Shown here: one piece after another, positions 35,581 through 46,489 of the stretch
Position numbering within the stretch: the stretch's first letter is position 1
Layout of the letters: each line of letters begins with the position of its first letter
Origin: Pseudoips prasinana
Taxonomy: Eukaryota; Arthropoda; Insecta; Lepidoptera; Nolidae
DNA: 64,000 bases
Assembly (NCBI GenBank): GCA_951640165.1
Contig: OX621241.1
Location: 14,389,001 to 14,453,000, forward strand
Direction: 5' to 3'
Notes under the pieces: generated by a model
Seen by the model: the letters and a program-made list of their open reading frames with translations, nothing else
What the model was told of the DNA's origin: nothing
Database searches by the model: none
Made by a program: the position numbers and the translations under genes

Positions 35581-35699
35581 AGACCTAGCCAAGATCCACC
35601 AATGCGTGCTGCAGTTATTTTTGAAAAAAGTTGACTTGATTGGTTTTGGCTTATGATCGAGAAAAGCAAATCGATTTAAATATTCAAAAAAGGACATAT

Positions 35700-35825
35700 A
35701 AGGTTTCTTAAGAGTCGGCAACGCGCTAATGCTGCACCTGGTGTTGCAAGCGTTCATAGGCTACGGTGACCACTTTCCATCAGGTGGGCTGTATGCTTGT
35801 TTGCCAACTAAGTTGTATAAAAAAA
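35700..35825 (-). repeat. REP-G copy, reverse
   Basis: Plus strand AGTCGGCAACGCGCTAATG, GTTCATAGGCTACGGTGACC, CCATCAGGTGGGCTGTATGC; reversed relative to 10785. Confidence 0.6.
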
Positions 35826-36004
35826 AATATAATAGCATAGTAGAGTAAAATATAGTAGCATTCCGTAGTAAAAAATAGAGAGAGTATAATCGATGCTTCT
35901 TATCCTCCAACTATAGCGGTAAAGCTGAGTTGTAGTCTGCTTTCAGCGAAAATCTAAATAGGTAGAGTGAATTGTCGAATATCGAATAAAATTACCTGGA
36001 CGTT

Positions 36005-38503
36005 TAATTCAAGAGCCACCGTTAAATATACATAATTAAATATAAATGATTTCACCAGAATTAATGATGTAGGATAGTTTACTTTTAATACTACAACCAT
36101 ATTTATAGCAGAATATTAAAGTATTTTTGGATACTATTACGTATTTGATTTTTTTTTGTTCTAAAGTGTATTTAAGTAGATATAGTAGTTATTGAAGGAA
36201 TTTTATCTTTATCTATAGTCCAGACAAATTAGACAAAAAATAAGGGTAAGGTTACAATAATACCCATTAAGCTGAAAATTGGTAGGAGCGTTCATTACAA
36301 TATTATAAAGGAAATGTGAAAAGTCCTGAAGAAGAACAAGAATCAGAACAAGACGAAGAACAAAGAAAACAGGAAGCAGAAATTTCTGATAATTTAGACT
36401 AAATTACTAATTTAGATAAATTTTCCCTAATTTTTAATTTACACCTTTTTATCAGTAGTAAAAATATAGCTAAAATTTAGATAATTAAACCCACACATGA
36501 TCCTTGACAATAACTTAATTTTAGTTAGCTAAATATCGTTACTGTTATAAAATAAATCTTATTGTAAATTATTTCCTACAATCCGTGTACCTAAATATCT
36601 ATATGTACCTAGAAATAATTATAAATTAATTATATATTACTGCGAACATGTTCTGACTATTTACAAGCGCTTTTTTAAAGTCTACGTGAATAAAAACCTT
36701 TTTTATTTTATTTTATATTATATCATTTTCAACCCTTGCCAATATCAATAGTCATTCAATAGCTCCAAATTAAACAGAATCACAACAGATCAGTGGAATA
36801 AGCCTATCGAGGAAGACGCATTAAAAAAAACGCGCTAATACACTACCTCAAAGGTGGCGTGAAAACGTGTGCATATTATGACGATTACAACTCTGTCAAA
36901 CTTTTTGAATCGTAATATCTAAAAAACGGTGGCTCTTAGGAAAAAGTATTGAACATTTTTTATAGATAATTATCTAATCTACAATTTTGTGTCAGCTAAT
37001 TTTATGATAAATCTTACCGTTTTGCTGAAAATCGCGAAATACCCGTTTTTGTGAAGTTTGACCCCAAATATTTTTTTTTTGCACATTCCGGTTCAATGAG
37101 GACTTTTCATATTTGCTTTATAATAGCATATTGAACGATCCTACCAATTTCCAGCCTAATGGGAATTATTGTAACCTTTGATGTCTAAATTGACCGGACT
37201 ACTAGGTCACAAGTACAACGTAAATCAAAATATCATTTGTATTCACAATCTGGGGTACAAACACCGCTATCTGGTGGAAAAATAGCATAACAACAGATAC
37301 TACCGTGGGCACTCTTAACACGATATATTTTCTTGTCCAGTAATTCCATCTAGTGAAGTTAGTTAGAACTATGTTGTAAACCAGCTCAACATTATGTAGT
37401 CCACAAACACAGTTATAAGAACACGATACAGATGGCGCGTATTTTAAATTGTACTTATATTTTGTTGTAATTTATTTGCGTGGATTGATACTTATTAATA
37501 TCTGCTAGATATGATATGACTCCAAACTCAAGTAGTCACAGGCCCACGGTAAACGTTGGATATGTGAGGAATTTTCATCATTATTTCATTAAGGAATTTC
37601 AGAAGTGCTGTTTAGTCAAGGTGTTTGTGAAACAAAAACTTTGAAATGTAGAGCCGTTAGTTTTTTGTGGTAAACGAAATAAAAAACAAACATTTATGGT
37701 AACGGTAAATCATTGTTCAATACATTTTTGTCTCGTAGTATGTGGAGCTCATTTAAAAGGCACGGCGCAGCGGCGGCGGCGTCCAATTAAATAATAATGA
37801 AATAACCACTTGATTTTTTTTGACAACACGTTTAGACTAGGTTTTCACTGATTAACCGGACGAAAGACAATTTTCACCTTCTACATAAACAATGTCGCAC
37901 GTTAAAGTTATATAGCGTTACCCCAAAGTAAGTATTCCAAGCGGACGAAGCCGCGAGCAGATGTTAGTTTTTTGTATATTTGACTTGGTTGGTCTAGCTG
38001 AATAAAGAGTGTAACTGTGATTTTTTTGGCAAGACAATTTCTCAGGAGCACCATAGAGGGGTAGTTGGGTCACCGCCGCGCTTTAGAAAGCATGCACGTA
38101 TAACCAGTAATCTGATGCAAGATTTATTTCTGGTCATATTAATCCTAGCCCCGGGGTTGAGACAGCGTTAAACTTTAAAATTAAAGCCTATTTGTTGTTC
38201 GGATATATAAGCTATGTAAATTGCTACAAAGTTTCACCAAAATCCGTTCAGCATGGCTACCACAAGTTCATGTAGTTTACTTCCTCAATAATACTCTTTC
38301 TATAATATAATAATAATACTCGATTTTTTCCAGTACATTAACTAGCAAGTTAGTTAATATAACAGAAAATTACATCTTAAATTACAATCGGATACATTCT
38401 ATTCATAACGGGACTAAAGTTGCAATACAATACTCTTTATCAATCACGAAATTGATTTTAAAAGCGGAATAAAATAGGAAAAAAACCTGTAATTCGGCTG
38501 TCA
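36005..38503 (+). repeat. 2.5-kb direct repeat, copy X1
   Basis: 2,499 bp, matching 40975-44595 once the Penelope insertion and its target duplication are removed (2,500 bp). Only a few substitutions and one A-run length difference were seen. It is non-coding over most of its length and holds a (TTTTA)-tailed LINE 3' UTR piece at about 36450-36715 and a Helitron-like hairpin near 37955. Its last 42 bases read in frame into the R1-type gag. Confidence 0.95.
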
Positions 38504-38851
38504 ATTGAGCTCGAACCGGAGATTAGAAAACATTTAGTCAGCACTAAAGAAAAACTTTTCATCGACTGGGCTACATGCCGCTTTATTGATGATTTAGAGG
38601 TAGTTCGGTGTTTAAACTGCCAGCAATATGGGCATGTTTTCAAGTACTGTAGTAATAAATTACCTACCTGTGCCTTATGCGCAGAAGCACATCCCACAAA
38701 ATCATGTAAGTACCACAATGACCCAGAATTTAAACCAGTTTGTGCATCGTGTAAAACATATAAAAAACCTCACGACCACAAATGCGGCTCGGACAACTGC
38801 CCCACATTTAAGCATAAACTTGAGCAGTTAGTGCTAAATACCAAATATTAA
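38462..38851 (+). pseudogene. R1-type ORF1 (gag) C-terminus with zinc knuckles
   Basis: The frame is open from 38462, immediately after an in-frame TAA. The knuckles are CLNCQQYGHVFKYC (CX2CX4HX4C), CALCAEAHPTKSC (CX2CX3HX4C) and a third CASC...HDHKC cluster, the triple pattern of R1/jockey gag proteins that bind element RNA. The stop TAA at 38849 is followed after one base by the ORF2 ATG. Confidence 0.88.
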
Positions 38852-38852
38852 T

Positions 38853-40028
38853 ATGGCTTACTTAAAAATAGGGCAGCTAAATCTTCACAACGATAGGGTT
38901 GCGACATCAGAGTTGGAAACTTTAGTCAATGAATACAACTTAGATATAGTGCTTGTACAAGAACAATATCAATATGCGCGTTTAAAAAATAAATTGGTGC
39001 AGCTAGACAACAAATCACGGGCTGCTATTTACGTAACGCGTACTAATTTTACGGTAAGCGCTATGGGAAACCTCATGACGTCACACTGTGCTGTCGCTGA
39101 AATATCATCCCCATCCTGGAAAGTTTACGTAGTGAGCTGTTATTTTCAGTATTCAGATCCTGTCGGTCCCCATTTACATCACTTGCGCCATGTTTTGATG
39201 TCCCTCAAAGGACACAAAATTATTATTGGCGCAGATGTTAACGCATCCTCTACGTTATGGTATGGCAAATACCGTTCAAGCGATACAGAACGGCGGAACG
39301 CCGTCGAAGATTTCGTCGCTGAGATGAATCTATCAATACATAACACTCCTGATGCACCGCCCACTTATTGTAGCCCTACTGGCGAATCTTTTATTGACGT
39401 CACTTTTTCAAGCTCAGACGTCCGAATAGATGGATGGCGTGTTTGGCCTGACGCTTCATCCAGTGATCACCGCTTAATCGTGTACGAGTTTGTTCCTCGG
39501 TTGGCACAAAGACCTACGGCTATTTACGGTAACTATAGATATCGGCTCAAAGGGGCCGATTGGGATTTTTTCAGAGCTCTTTTTGCCGCGCATGCCAGGG
39601 ATTTCACCCGCGATGAACTAACAACAGAGGAATGTGCTGTAATGATGTCGGACACTTTTACCTACTGTGCCGATATTGCCATAGGCCGCGTCCCTATCAC
39701 TAATATTCGAAGATGCGATTGGTGGAATAACTACTTAATTAAAGTTCGATGTGAATTTCGGAGAGCACGTAAAAAATATAATAAACTAAAAAAACGTAAA
39801 ATTGTAGGCGATGTTTTAAATAATGCATATATAAATCTCAAAATAGCTCGTTCACGTTACCGCTCGTCAATAGAGAAATCCAAAGGCAATCTTATTAGAA
39901 AAATAGTCGATAAATTAGATAAAGAAGGCCCGTGGTCGCCCCTATACCATGAGTTTAAAGCAAATAGGTCTATAGATTTAGCTTATATTCAAAACATAAG
40001 ATCAAAAATACCTACACCAGTGGCATAG
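38853..40028 (+). pseudogene. R1-type ORF2 endonuclease and linker
   Basis: AP-like endonuclease, which nicks target DNA to prime reverse transcription. Visible are IGQLNLHNDRVATSELE (first Asn), DIVLVQEQYQ (Glu), IIGADVNASSTLW (Asp/Asn), SFIDVTFSSSDV and SSSDHRLIVYEF (final Asp-His). The frame breaks at about 40020. The following RT frame (GIEETTESLLNSL) is one base off, so a small indel splits ORF2. Confidence 0.92.
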
Positions 40029-40974
40029 AGGAGACCACGGAATCCTTACTTAATTCGCTCATACCTGATGATAGTTCCTTGAACGATAATGACTACCATA
40101 AGCAGATTAGACAGTGGGCAAACAATCCACCCGCTACCTATATGTCTAGTCTTCCTACAATTAATGAGTTTATGAATACTGTGAAATCGCTACCTGTTAA
40201 CAAAGCTTCAGGTGGAGATAAAATATCCAACAAAATGATAATAGAAGCCACAAAACAATCCGGTGATTCAATACTAAAAGTTTTTAATCGTTGCATATCT
40301 GAAGGGACTTTTCCGCGTTCTTGGCGCAGCGGTTTTATTCGTATTATACCAAAAAATGGCGATAAACTGCCTGAAGACCCTAAGTCATACCGACCAATAA
40401 CGTTACTGCCTTCCTTAGGCAAGCTTCTAGAACGACTTATTGTACCGCGATTGCTGCCGGGAGGACCAAAATTTCACGGAAATCAATTTGGTTTTACTGC
40501 GGGTAAATCGACAGTGGACGCAGCTATCTCAGAGAGGAAAGCTGTAAACTCGTCCGAATGTAAATACGTTTTGGCCATATTCCTAGATATTTCAGGGGCG
40601 TTTGATAATACTTGGTGGCCAATTTTGTTACAAAAACTTAAGTTACGCGGTTGTTACAGTAATATATATTCGATAATCACATCTTATTTCGTACATGGCT
40701 CTGCAACTCTTAAGCTTGGTCACTTCAGAGTCACTAAATCGTTAACCATGGGTTGCCCCCAGGGCTCAGTGCTCGCGCCGTATCTCTGGAACTTGGGTTT
40801 TGATGACTTCTTGACATTACCCTTGCCATCACGCTGCTCTCTAACGGCATATGCTGACGATGGCCTCTTACTTATACAGGGTAACTCCAGGAGAGAGTTG
40901 GAAAATCTGGCTCAAACTTGCTTAAGTATGATAAGTGAATGGGGTAAAAGAAATCGCCTTACATTTGCTCCTCA
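40022..40974 (+). pseudogene. R1-type ORF2 reverse transcriptase, truncated
   Basis: RT palm motifs: VNKASGGDKISN, FPRSWRSGFIRIIPK, PKSYRPITLLPSLGKLLERL, FLDISGAFDNTWWP, GCPQGSVLAPYLWN and the catalytic AYADDGLLL. It is cut at RLTFAPHNS where the second 2.5-kb repeat begins, so thumb and C-terminal domains are missing. Confidence 0.93.
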
Positions 40975-41639
40975 TAATTCAAGAGCCACCGTTAAATATA
41001 CATAATTAAATATAAATGATTTCACCAGAATTAATGATGTAGGATAGTTTACTTTTAATACTACAACCATATTTATAGCAGAATATTAAAGTATTTTTGG
41101 ATACTATTACGTATTTGATTTTTTTTTGTTCTAAAGTGTATTTAAGTAGATATAGTAGTTATTGAAGGAATTTTATCTTTATCTATAGTCCAGACAAATT
41201 AGACAAAAAAATAAGGGTAAGGTTACAATAATACCCATTAAGCTGAAAATTGGTAGGAGCGTTCATTACAATATTATAAAGGAAATGTGAAAAGTCCTGA
41301 AGAAGAACAAGAATCAGAACAAGACGAAGAACAAAGAAAACAGGAAGCAGAAATTTCTGATAATTTAGACTAAATTACTAATTTAGATAAATTTTCCCTA
41401 ATTTTTAATTTACACCTTTTTATCAGTAGTAAAAATATAGCTAAAATTTAGATAATTAAACCCACACATGATCCTTGACAATAACTTAATTTTAGTTAGC
41501 TAAATATCGTTACTGTTATAAAATAAATCTTATTGTAAATTTTTTATATACTGTAGACACGGGTCTCATCGCGATAAATATTTAGGTAAATCATTACCTT
41601 GTTTACCCGACGTTTCGGCATGGATTGCACCAGCCGTGG

Positions 41640-42140
41640 TCACGGGTCGACTGGTGTGGCTCGGCAGCGTCGTCTCCGTGAAGCTCGGGTATCGGTATCT
41701 ACCCTCGCATGGTCTTGATATTTTTTATTTTCCTTTACGAAACTGTCGGTACACACGACACTAATGACATCAGCGCCCGGGCGCACTACGTTGGTTACGC
41801 GACGATGGCACTTCGTTATTACAGGATTCCAAGATGGTGAGAGGCGGTATCCGTCTTCCCGGTTGAAATTGATATGTTTCTTTATTTCAACCGCTTCACG
41901 TACTATTCTGGAGTAATAGTGACGATCGGTGGAGAGGACCTGTGGCTTGTGTAAATTTGTAATCCAGTGTTGGGATCCTGTGTCGACTACATGCTCAGCT
42001 ATTGCTGATTTATTAACCTGTCGGTTCCTGACAGCTGCGATATGTTCTTTAGCCCTTTCAGCAATGGATCTTTTAGTTTGGCCGATATAAAACATACCGC
42101 AGTTGCACTCAAACCTGTAGACGCCCGGTGTTTGAAGAGG
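41640..42140 (-). pseudogene. Penelope GIY-YIG endonuclease, C-terminal part
   Basis: From about 42140 the minus strand reads TPGVYRFECNCGMFYIGQTK, the GIY-YIG nuclease motif of Penelope-like elements. It continues RSIAERAKEHIAAV, NKSAIAEHVVDTG, SRIVREAVEIKKH and a C-terminal tail ending at a stop at 41640. The reverse transcriptase part is absent. Confidence 0.9.
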
Positions 42141-42143
42141 AGA

Positions 42144-42521
42144 GTTAATAAATCAGCAATAGCTGAGCATGTAGTCGACACAGGATCCCAACACTGGATT
42201 ACAAATTTACACAAGCCACAGGTCCTCTCCACCGATCGTCACTATTACTCCAGAATAGTACGTGAAGCGGTTGAAATAAAGAAACATATCAATTTCAACC
42301 GGGAAGACGGATACCGCCTCTCACCATCTTGGAATCCTGTAATAACGAAGTGCCATCGTCGCGTAACCAACGTAGTGCGCCCGGGCGCTGATGTCATTAG
42401 TGTCGTGTGTACCGACAGTTTCGTAAAGGAAAATAAAAAATATCAAGACCATGCGAGGGTAGATACCGATACCCGAGCTTCACGGAGACGACGCTGCCGA
42501 GCCACACCAGTCGACCCGTGA
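42144..42521 (+). pseudogene. Inverted copy of the Penelope endonuclease C-terminus
   Basis: It encodes the same residues from VNKSAIAEHVVDTG to the stop, on the plus strand, without the GIY-YIG core. The open frame extends left to 42042 only as antisense of the other arm. Confidence 0.92.
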
Positions 42522-44595
42522 CCACGGCTGGTGCAATCCATGCCGAAACGTCGGGTAAACAAGGTAATGATTTACCTAAATATTTATCGCGATGAGACCC
42601 GTGTCTACAGTATATAAAAAATGTGTACAAATCGCGAAAGTTTAAAAACATTATTGTAAATTATTTCCTACAATCCGTGTACCTAAATATCTATATGTAC
42701 CTAGAAATAATTATAAATTAATTATATATTACTGCGAACATGTTCTGACTATTTACAAGCGCTTTTTTAAAGTCTACGTGAATAAAAACCTTTTTTATTT
42801 TATTTTATATTATATCATTTTCAACCCTTGCCAATATCAATAGTCATTCAATAGCTCCAAATTAAACAGAATCACAACAGATCAGTGGAATAAGCCTATC
42901 GAGGAAGACGCATTAAAAAAAACGCGCTAATACACTACCTCAAAGGTGGCGTGAAAACGTGTGCATATTATGACGATTACAACTCTGTCAAACTTTTTGA
43001 ATCGTAATATCTAAAAAACGGTGGCTCTTAGGAAAAAGTATTGAACATTTTTTATAGATAATTATCTAATCTACAATTTTGTGTCAGCTAATTTTATGAT
43101 AAATCTTACCGTTTTGCTGAAAATCGCGAAATACCCGTTTTTGTGAAGTTTGACCCCAAATATTTCTTTTTTGCACATTCCGGTTCAATGAGGACTTTTC
43201 ATATTTGCTTTATAATAGCATATTGAACGATCCTACCAATTTCCAGCCTAATGGGAATTATTGTAACCTTTGATGTCTAAATTGACCGGACTACTAGGTC
43301 ACAAGTACAACGTAAATCAAAATATCATTTGTATTCACAATCTGGGGTACAAACACCGCTATCTGGTGGAAAAATAGCATAACAACAGATACTACCGTGG
43401 GCACTCTTAACACGATATATTTTCTTGTCCAGTAATTCCATCTAGTGAAGTTAGTTAGAACTATGTTGTAAACCAGCTCAACATTATGTAGTCCACAAAC
43501 ACAGTTATAAGAACACGATACAGATGGCGCGTATTTTAAATTGTACTTATATTTTGTTGTAATTTATTTGCGTGGATTGATACTTATTAATATCTGCTAG
43601 ATATGATATGACTCCAAACTCAAGTAGTCACAGGCCCACGGTAAACGTTGGATATGTGAGGAATTTTCATCATTATTTCATTAAGGAATTTCAGAAGTGC
43701 TGTTTAGTCAAGGTGTTTGTGAAACAAAAACTTTGAAATGTAGAGCCGTTAGTTTTTTGTGGTAAACGAAATAAAAAACAAACATTTATGGTAACGGTAA
43801 ATCATTGTTCAATACATTTTTGTCTCGTAGTATGTGGAGCTCATTTAAAAGGCACGGCGCAGCGGCGGCGGCGTCCAATTAAATAATAATGAAATAACCA
43901 CTTGATTTTTTTTGACAACACGTATAGACTAGGTTTTCACTGATTAACCGGACGAAAGACAATTTTCACCTTCTACATAAACAATGTCGCACGTTAAAGT
44001 TATATAGCGTTACCCCAAAGTAAGTATTCCAAGCGGACGAAGCCGCGAGCAGATGTTAGTTTTTTGTATATTTGACTTGGTTGGTCTAGCTGAATAAAGA
44101 GTGTAACTGTGATTTTTTTGGCAAGACAATTTCTCAGGAGCACCATAGAGGGGTAGTTGGGTCACCGCCGCGCTTTAGAAAGCATGCACGTATAACCAGT
44201 AATCTGATGCAAGATTTATCTCTGGTCATATTAATCCTAGCCCCGGGGTTGAGACAGCGTTAAACTTTAAAATTAAAGCCTATTTGTTGTTCGGATATAT
44301 AAGCTATGTAAATTGCTACAAAGTTTCACCAAAATCCGTTCAGCATGGCTACCACAAGTTCATGTAGTTTACTTCCTCAATAATACTCTTTCTATAATAT
44401 AATAATAATACTCGATTTTTTCCAGTACATTAACTAGCAAGTTAGTTAATATAACAGAAAATTACATCTTAAATTACAATCGGATACATTCTATTCATAA
44501 CGGGACTAAAGTTGCAATACAATACTCTTTATCAATCACGAAATTGATTTTAAAAGCGGAATAAAATAGGAAAAAAACCTGTAATTCGGCTGTCA

Positions 44596-45582
44596 GTGCG
44601 CGCGGACGTGTTTCATGCAATGCTTGCCCGCCTGGTTTCTATTTAGGTGTACACCAGCCGCCGTACGTTCGTCGGTCTTTCAAAACTACCAGTTCATTTT
44701 TCGCAGTCTGGCGTCTTCTTCAAAACAGCCCATTCATCTAGGCTAGGCTTCGATAATTGTCTAAATGCTCGAAGAGGCTATGCATCGAAAAATATCTGTT
44801 TCTTATAGGTTAGCCTCTTCAGGGAACACCTACTTTTCATTGGAAACAAATGCCAACTAAGCAGAGAGGGATGAAAGGGATGGTACCTGTCGTCGATAAT
44901 AGTTTCGGGTTGGCACTCTGTAGTATCCAGGTGATTGTCTTCATTAAATCTACTAATTTTATAAATTATCATAGCTCCTCCCCCGTATGTGATAGCGTGA
45001 TAATATGTAGCCTATATGTTGACCCGACCTCTTAGTAATATTCATGCACAATTTGAAGTAAATCCATGCAGTACTTTTTGAGTTTAGCCCGGACATACAT
45101 ACAGACAAACAGATAAACAGACAAAAATTCTAAAAACTATATTTTTGGCTTCGGTATCGATTGAAGATCACGCCCCAAGAATCCTTTTTAAAAAATATTG
45201 AATGTTTTGACTTTTCTACGATTTTATTATATGTATAGATTATTCGATAAGGTTCTATTGGATTAAATAATCTATGAGCCTCCAAAGTATTCTGTTGTAA
45301 TCAATAGGATTAAGAACAAGACTAGCAGCTTAAAAGGGGAATTAATCCGATTAAATCCGATTTGGCTCTCTGTACTGGCGCTGAGTCATGTCCACTATTC
45401 ATCAGTAAATTAAGTTGTATCTAGTGGCTTTAGCAATTTGTTTGTTTAATGAGGTCATATTTGTTCACAAAAAAACTTTGTCACGCCTTTGTAAGAGACG
45501 CCCCAATAAACCATAGATTGTAGAGCTTCTTAAAGAAGGAGTGGGACGGGTAACAACCTTCTCCGTCGTCATAAACCGAGGG
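44596..45582. other. Unassigned flank; small repeat near 45.1 kb
   Basis: 44596-44900 is GC-richer (GTGCGCGCGGACGTG...) but has no gene I can support. 45095-45235 (ACAGACAAACAGATAAACAG) is related in reverse to the 2.7-kb repeat. Confidence 0.45.
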
Positions 45583-45830
45583 CCCGTTGGCGTGGTTGGT
45601 AAATACTTGCCTTTTCGCCGCAGGTCATGAGTTCGATTCCCACGCAGGACAAATATTTGGGTCCATGAACATGTCTGTTTGTCCTGTTGTTGTTAGTCTG
45701 AGTGTAATTATCTATATAAGTATGTATTTACAAATGAAAAATAGTATTTGTATCAGTTAACTGATTTCCATAGTACAAAGCTCTGCTTAGTTTGGGAGCA
45801 GATGGCCGTGTGTAAATAATGTCCCAGGTT
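45583..45830 (+). mobile_element. SINE-C retroposon
   Basis: GCCCGTTGGCGTGGTTGG, GGTCATGAGTTCGATTCCC, ACATGTCTGTTTGTCC and CTCTGCTTAGTTTGGGAGC. A (TTA)n tract follows. Confidence 0.85.
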
Positions 45831-45887
45831 GTTATTATTATTATTATTAACGGACCGTGAACGCGGAGAAGTTAGCGAGGGACATGC

Positions 45888-45990
45888 ATGGGGCTAGTCC
45901 CTCCCTCTTACCCAACTCCTGCAAGCCAGGATAAACAATGGCACACAAGGAAATTGCTTCGATGGTCTTGGATTCAACATCAAATTAAAT
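45888..45990 (+). repeat. REP-F copy
   Basis: GGGGCTAGTCCCTCCCTCTT and CCAGGATAAACAATGGCAC, slightly deleted relative to 9188. Confidence 0.7.
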
Positions 45991-46180
45991 CAGAATGCAG
46001 CAAGGAGGAATTGGAAAATAGTAGTTATATTTCCCTCCATAGCAAAGCAAGAGACAGTATGATATATGGCTAAAGCATCATAAAACGATAGAATTGCAAC
46101 TAGAGACCAGCTGCAAAAGCACCAAGGCTATAGTTTAAGGGTCCGATCAAGTGAGCTGTTATACTTGATTCATTGGAATC

Positions 46181-46264
46181 AACAACTATTGGGCGTTAAG
46201 ACACTTTTGCCATACCTACTATTGAGTAGGTATGGCAAAAGTGTCTTAACGCCCAATAGTTGTT
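46181..46264. repeat. Perfect hairpin, 40-bp stem, 4-nt loop
   Basis: Arms 46181-46220 and 46225-46264 are exact reverse complements around ATTG. It is the longest perfect short-loop inverted repeat in the window. Confidence 0.98.
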
Positions 46265-46452
46265 CCTTGTTGCTACAAAGTATGTATAAAAACTACTCCT
46301 ATATTCATAAACTCATTAATAGTAGGAAGTCTCAACATATAAGTTGCAGGTGAGATATTTGCCCATGTGTTTGTGGTAGTTCATTCAAGTTCCACGGACT
46401 ACGAGTATCATCAAGTATGAGCGAAAAAAGTAGGATCTCCTTGGTCGACCTC

Positions 46453-46489
46453 TATGCCTCTTTATAAATGTCGTTTATAAAGAGTCATA
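46453..46489. repeat. Hairpin, 16-bp stem with one mismatch, 5-nt loop
   Basis: Arms 46453-46468 and 46474-46489 pair around TGTCG. Confidence 0.93.

Larger units (their letters stand above)
38504..40974 (+). mobile_element. R1-clade non-LTR retrotransposon fragment
   Basis: 2,471 bp between the direct repeats. It holds the gag C-terminus, complete endonuclease and N-terminal two-thirds of RT. The gag N-terminus, RT thumb and C-terminal region are absent. Confidence 0.9.
41542..42650. mobile_element. Penelope-like element 3' ends, head-to-head, 12-bp TSD
   Basis: The 1,109-bp insertion is flanked by TTATTGTAAATT at 41530-41541 and 42651-42662 (single in X1). Left part is minus-oriented, right part is plus-oriented. 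The arms 41542-42017 and 42144-42620 are essentially exact inverted copies around a 126-bp centre. The right end carries 30 extra bases. Confidence 0.93.
40975..44595 (+). repeat. 2.5-kb direct repeat, copy X2, with Penelope insertion
   Basis: Same sequence as 36005-38503, interrupted at 41542-42650. After its end (GGCTGTCA) it continues into unrelated GC-richer DNA rather than gag. Confidence 0.95.

Noticed and set aside
38853..40028. Host exonuclease/endonuclease-like gene
   Set aside because: Preceded by zinc-knuckle gag and followed by RT, so it is R1-type ORF2.
42042..42521. 159-codon plus-strand gene
   Set aside because: Only the part after 42144 is Penelope coding; the rest is antisense of the opposite arm.
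36005..44595. LTR retrotransposon with 2.5-kb LTRs
   Set aside because: Repeats lack TG...CA ends, the enclosed coding is R1-type non-LTR without integrase or protease, and no flanking target duplication was seen.
46181..46264. Pre-microRNA
   Set aside because: Perfect 40-bp pairing with a 4-nt loop is unlike animal pre-miRNAs, which have larger loops and mismatches.
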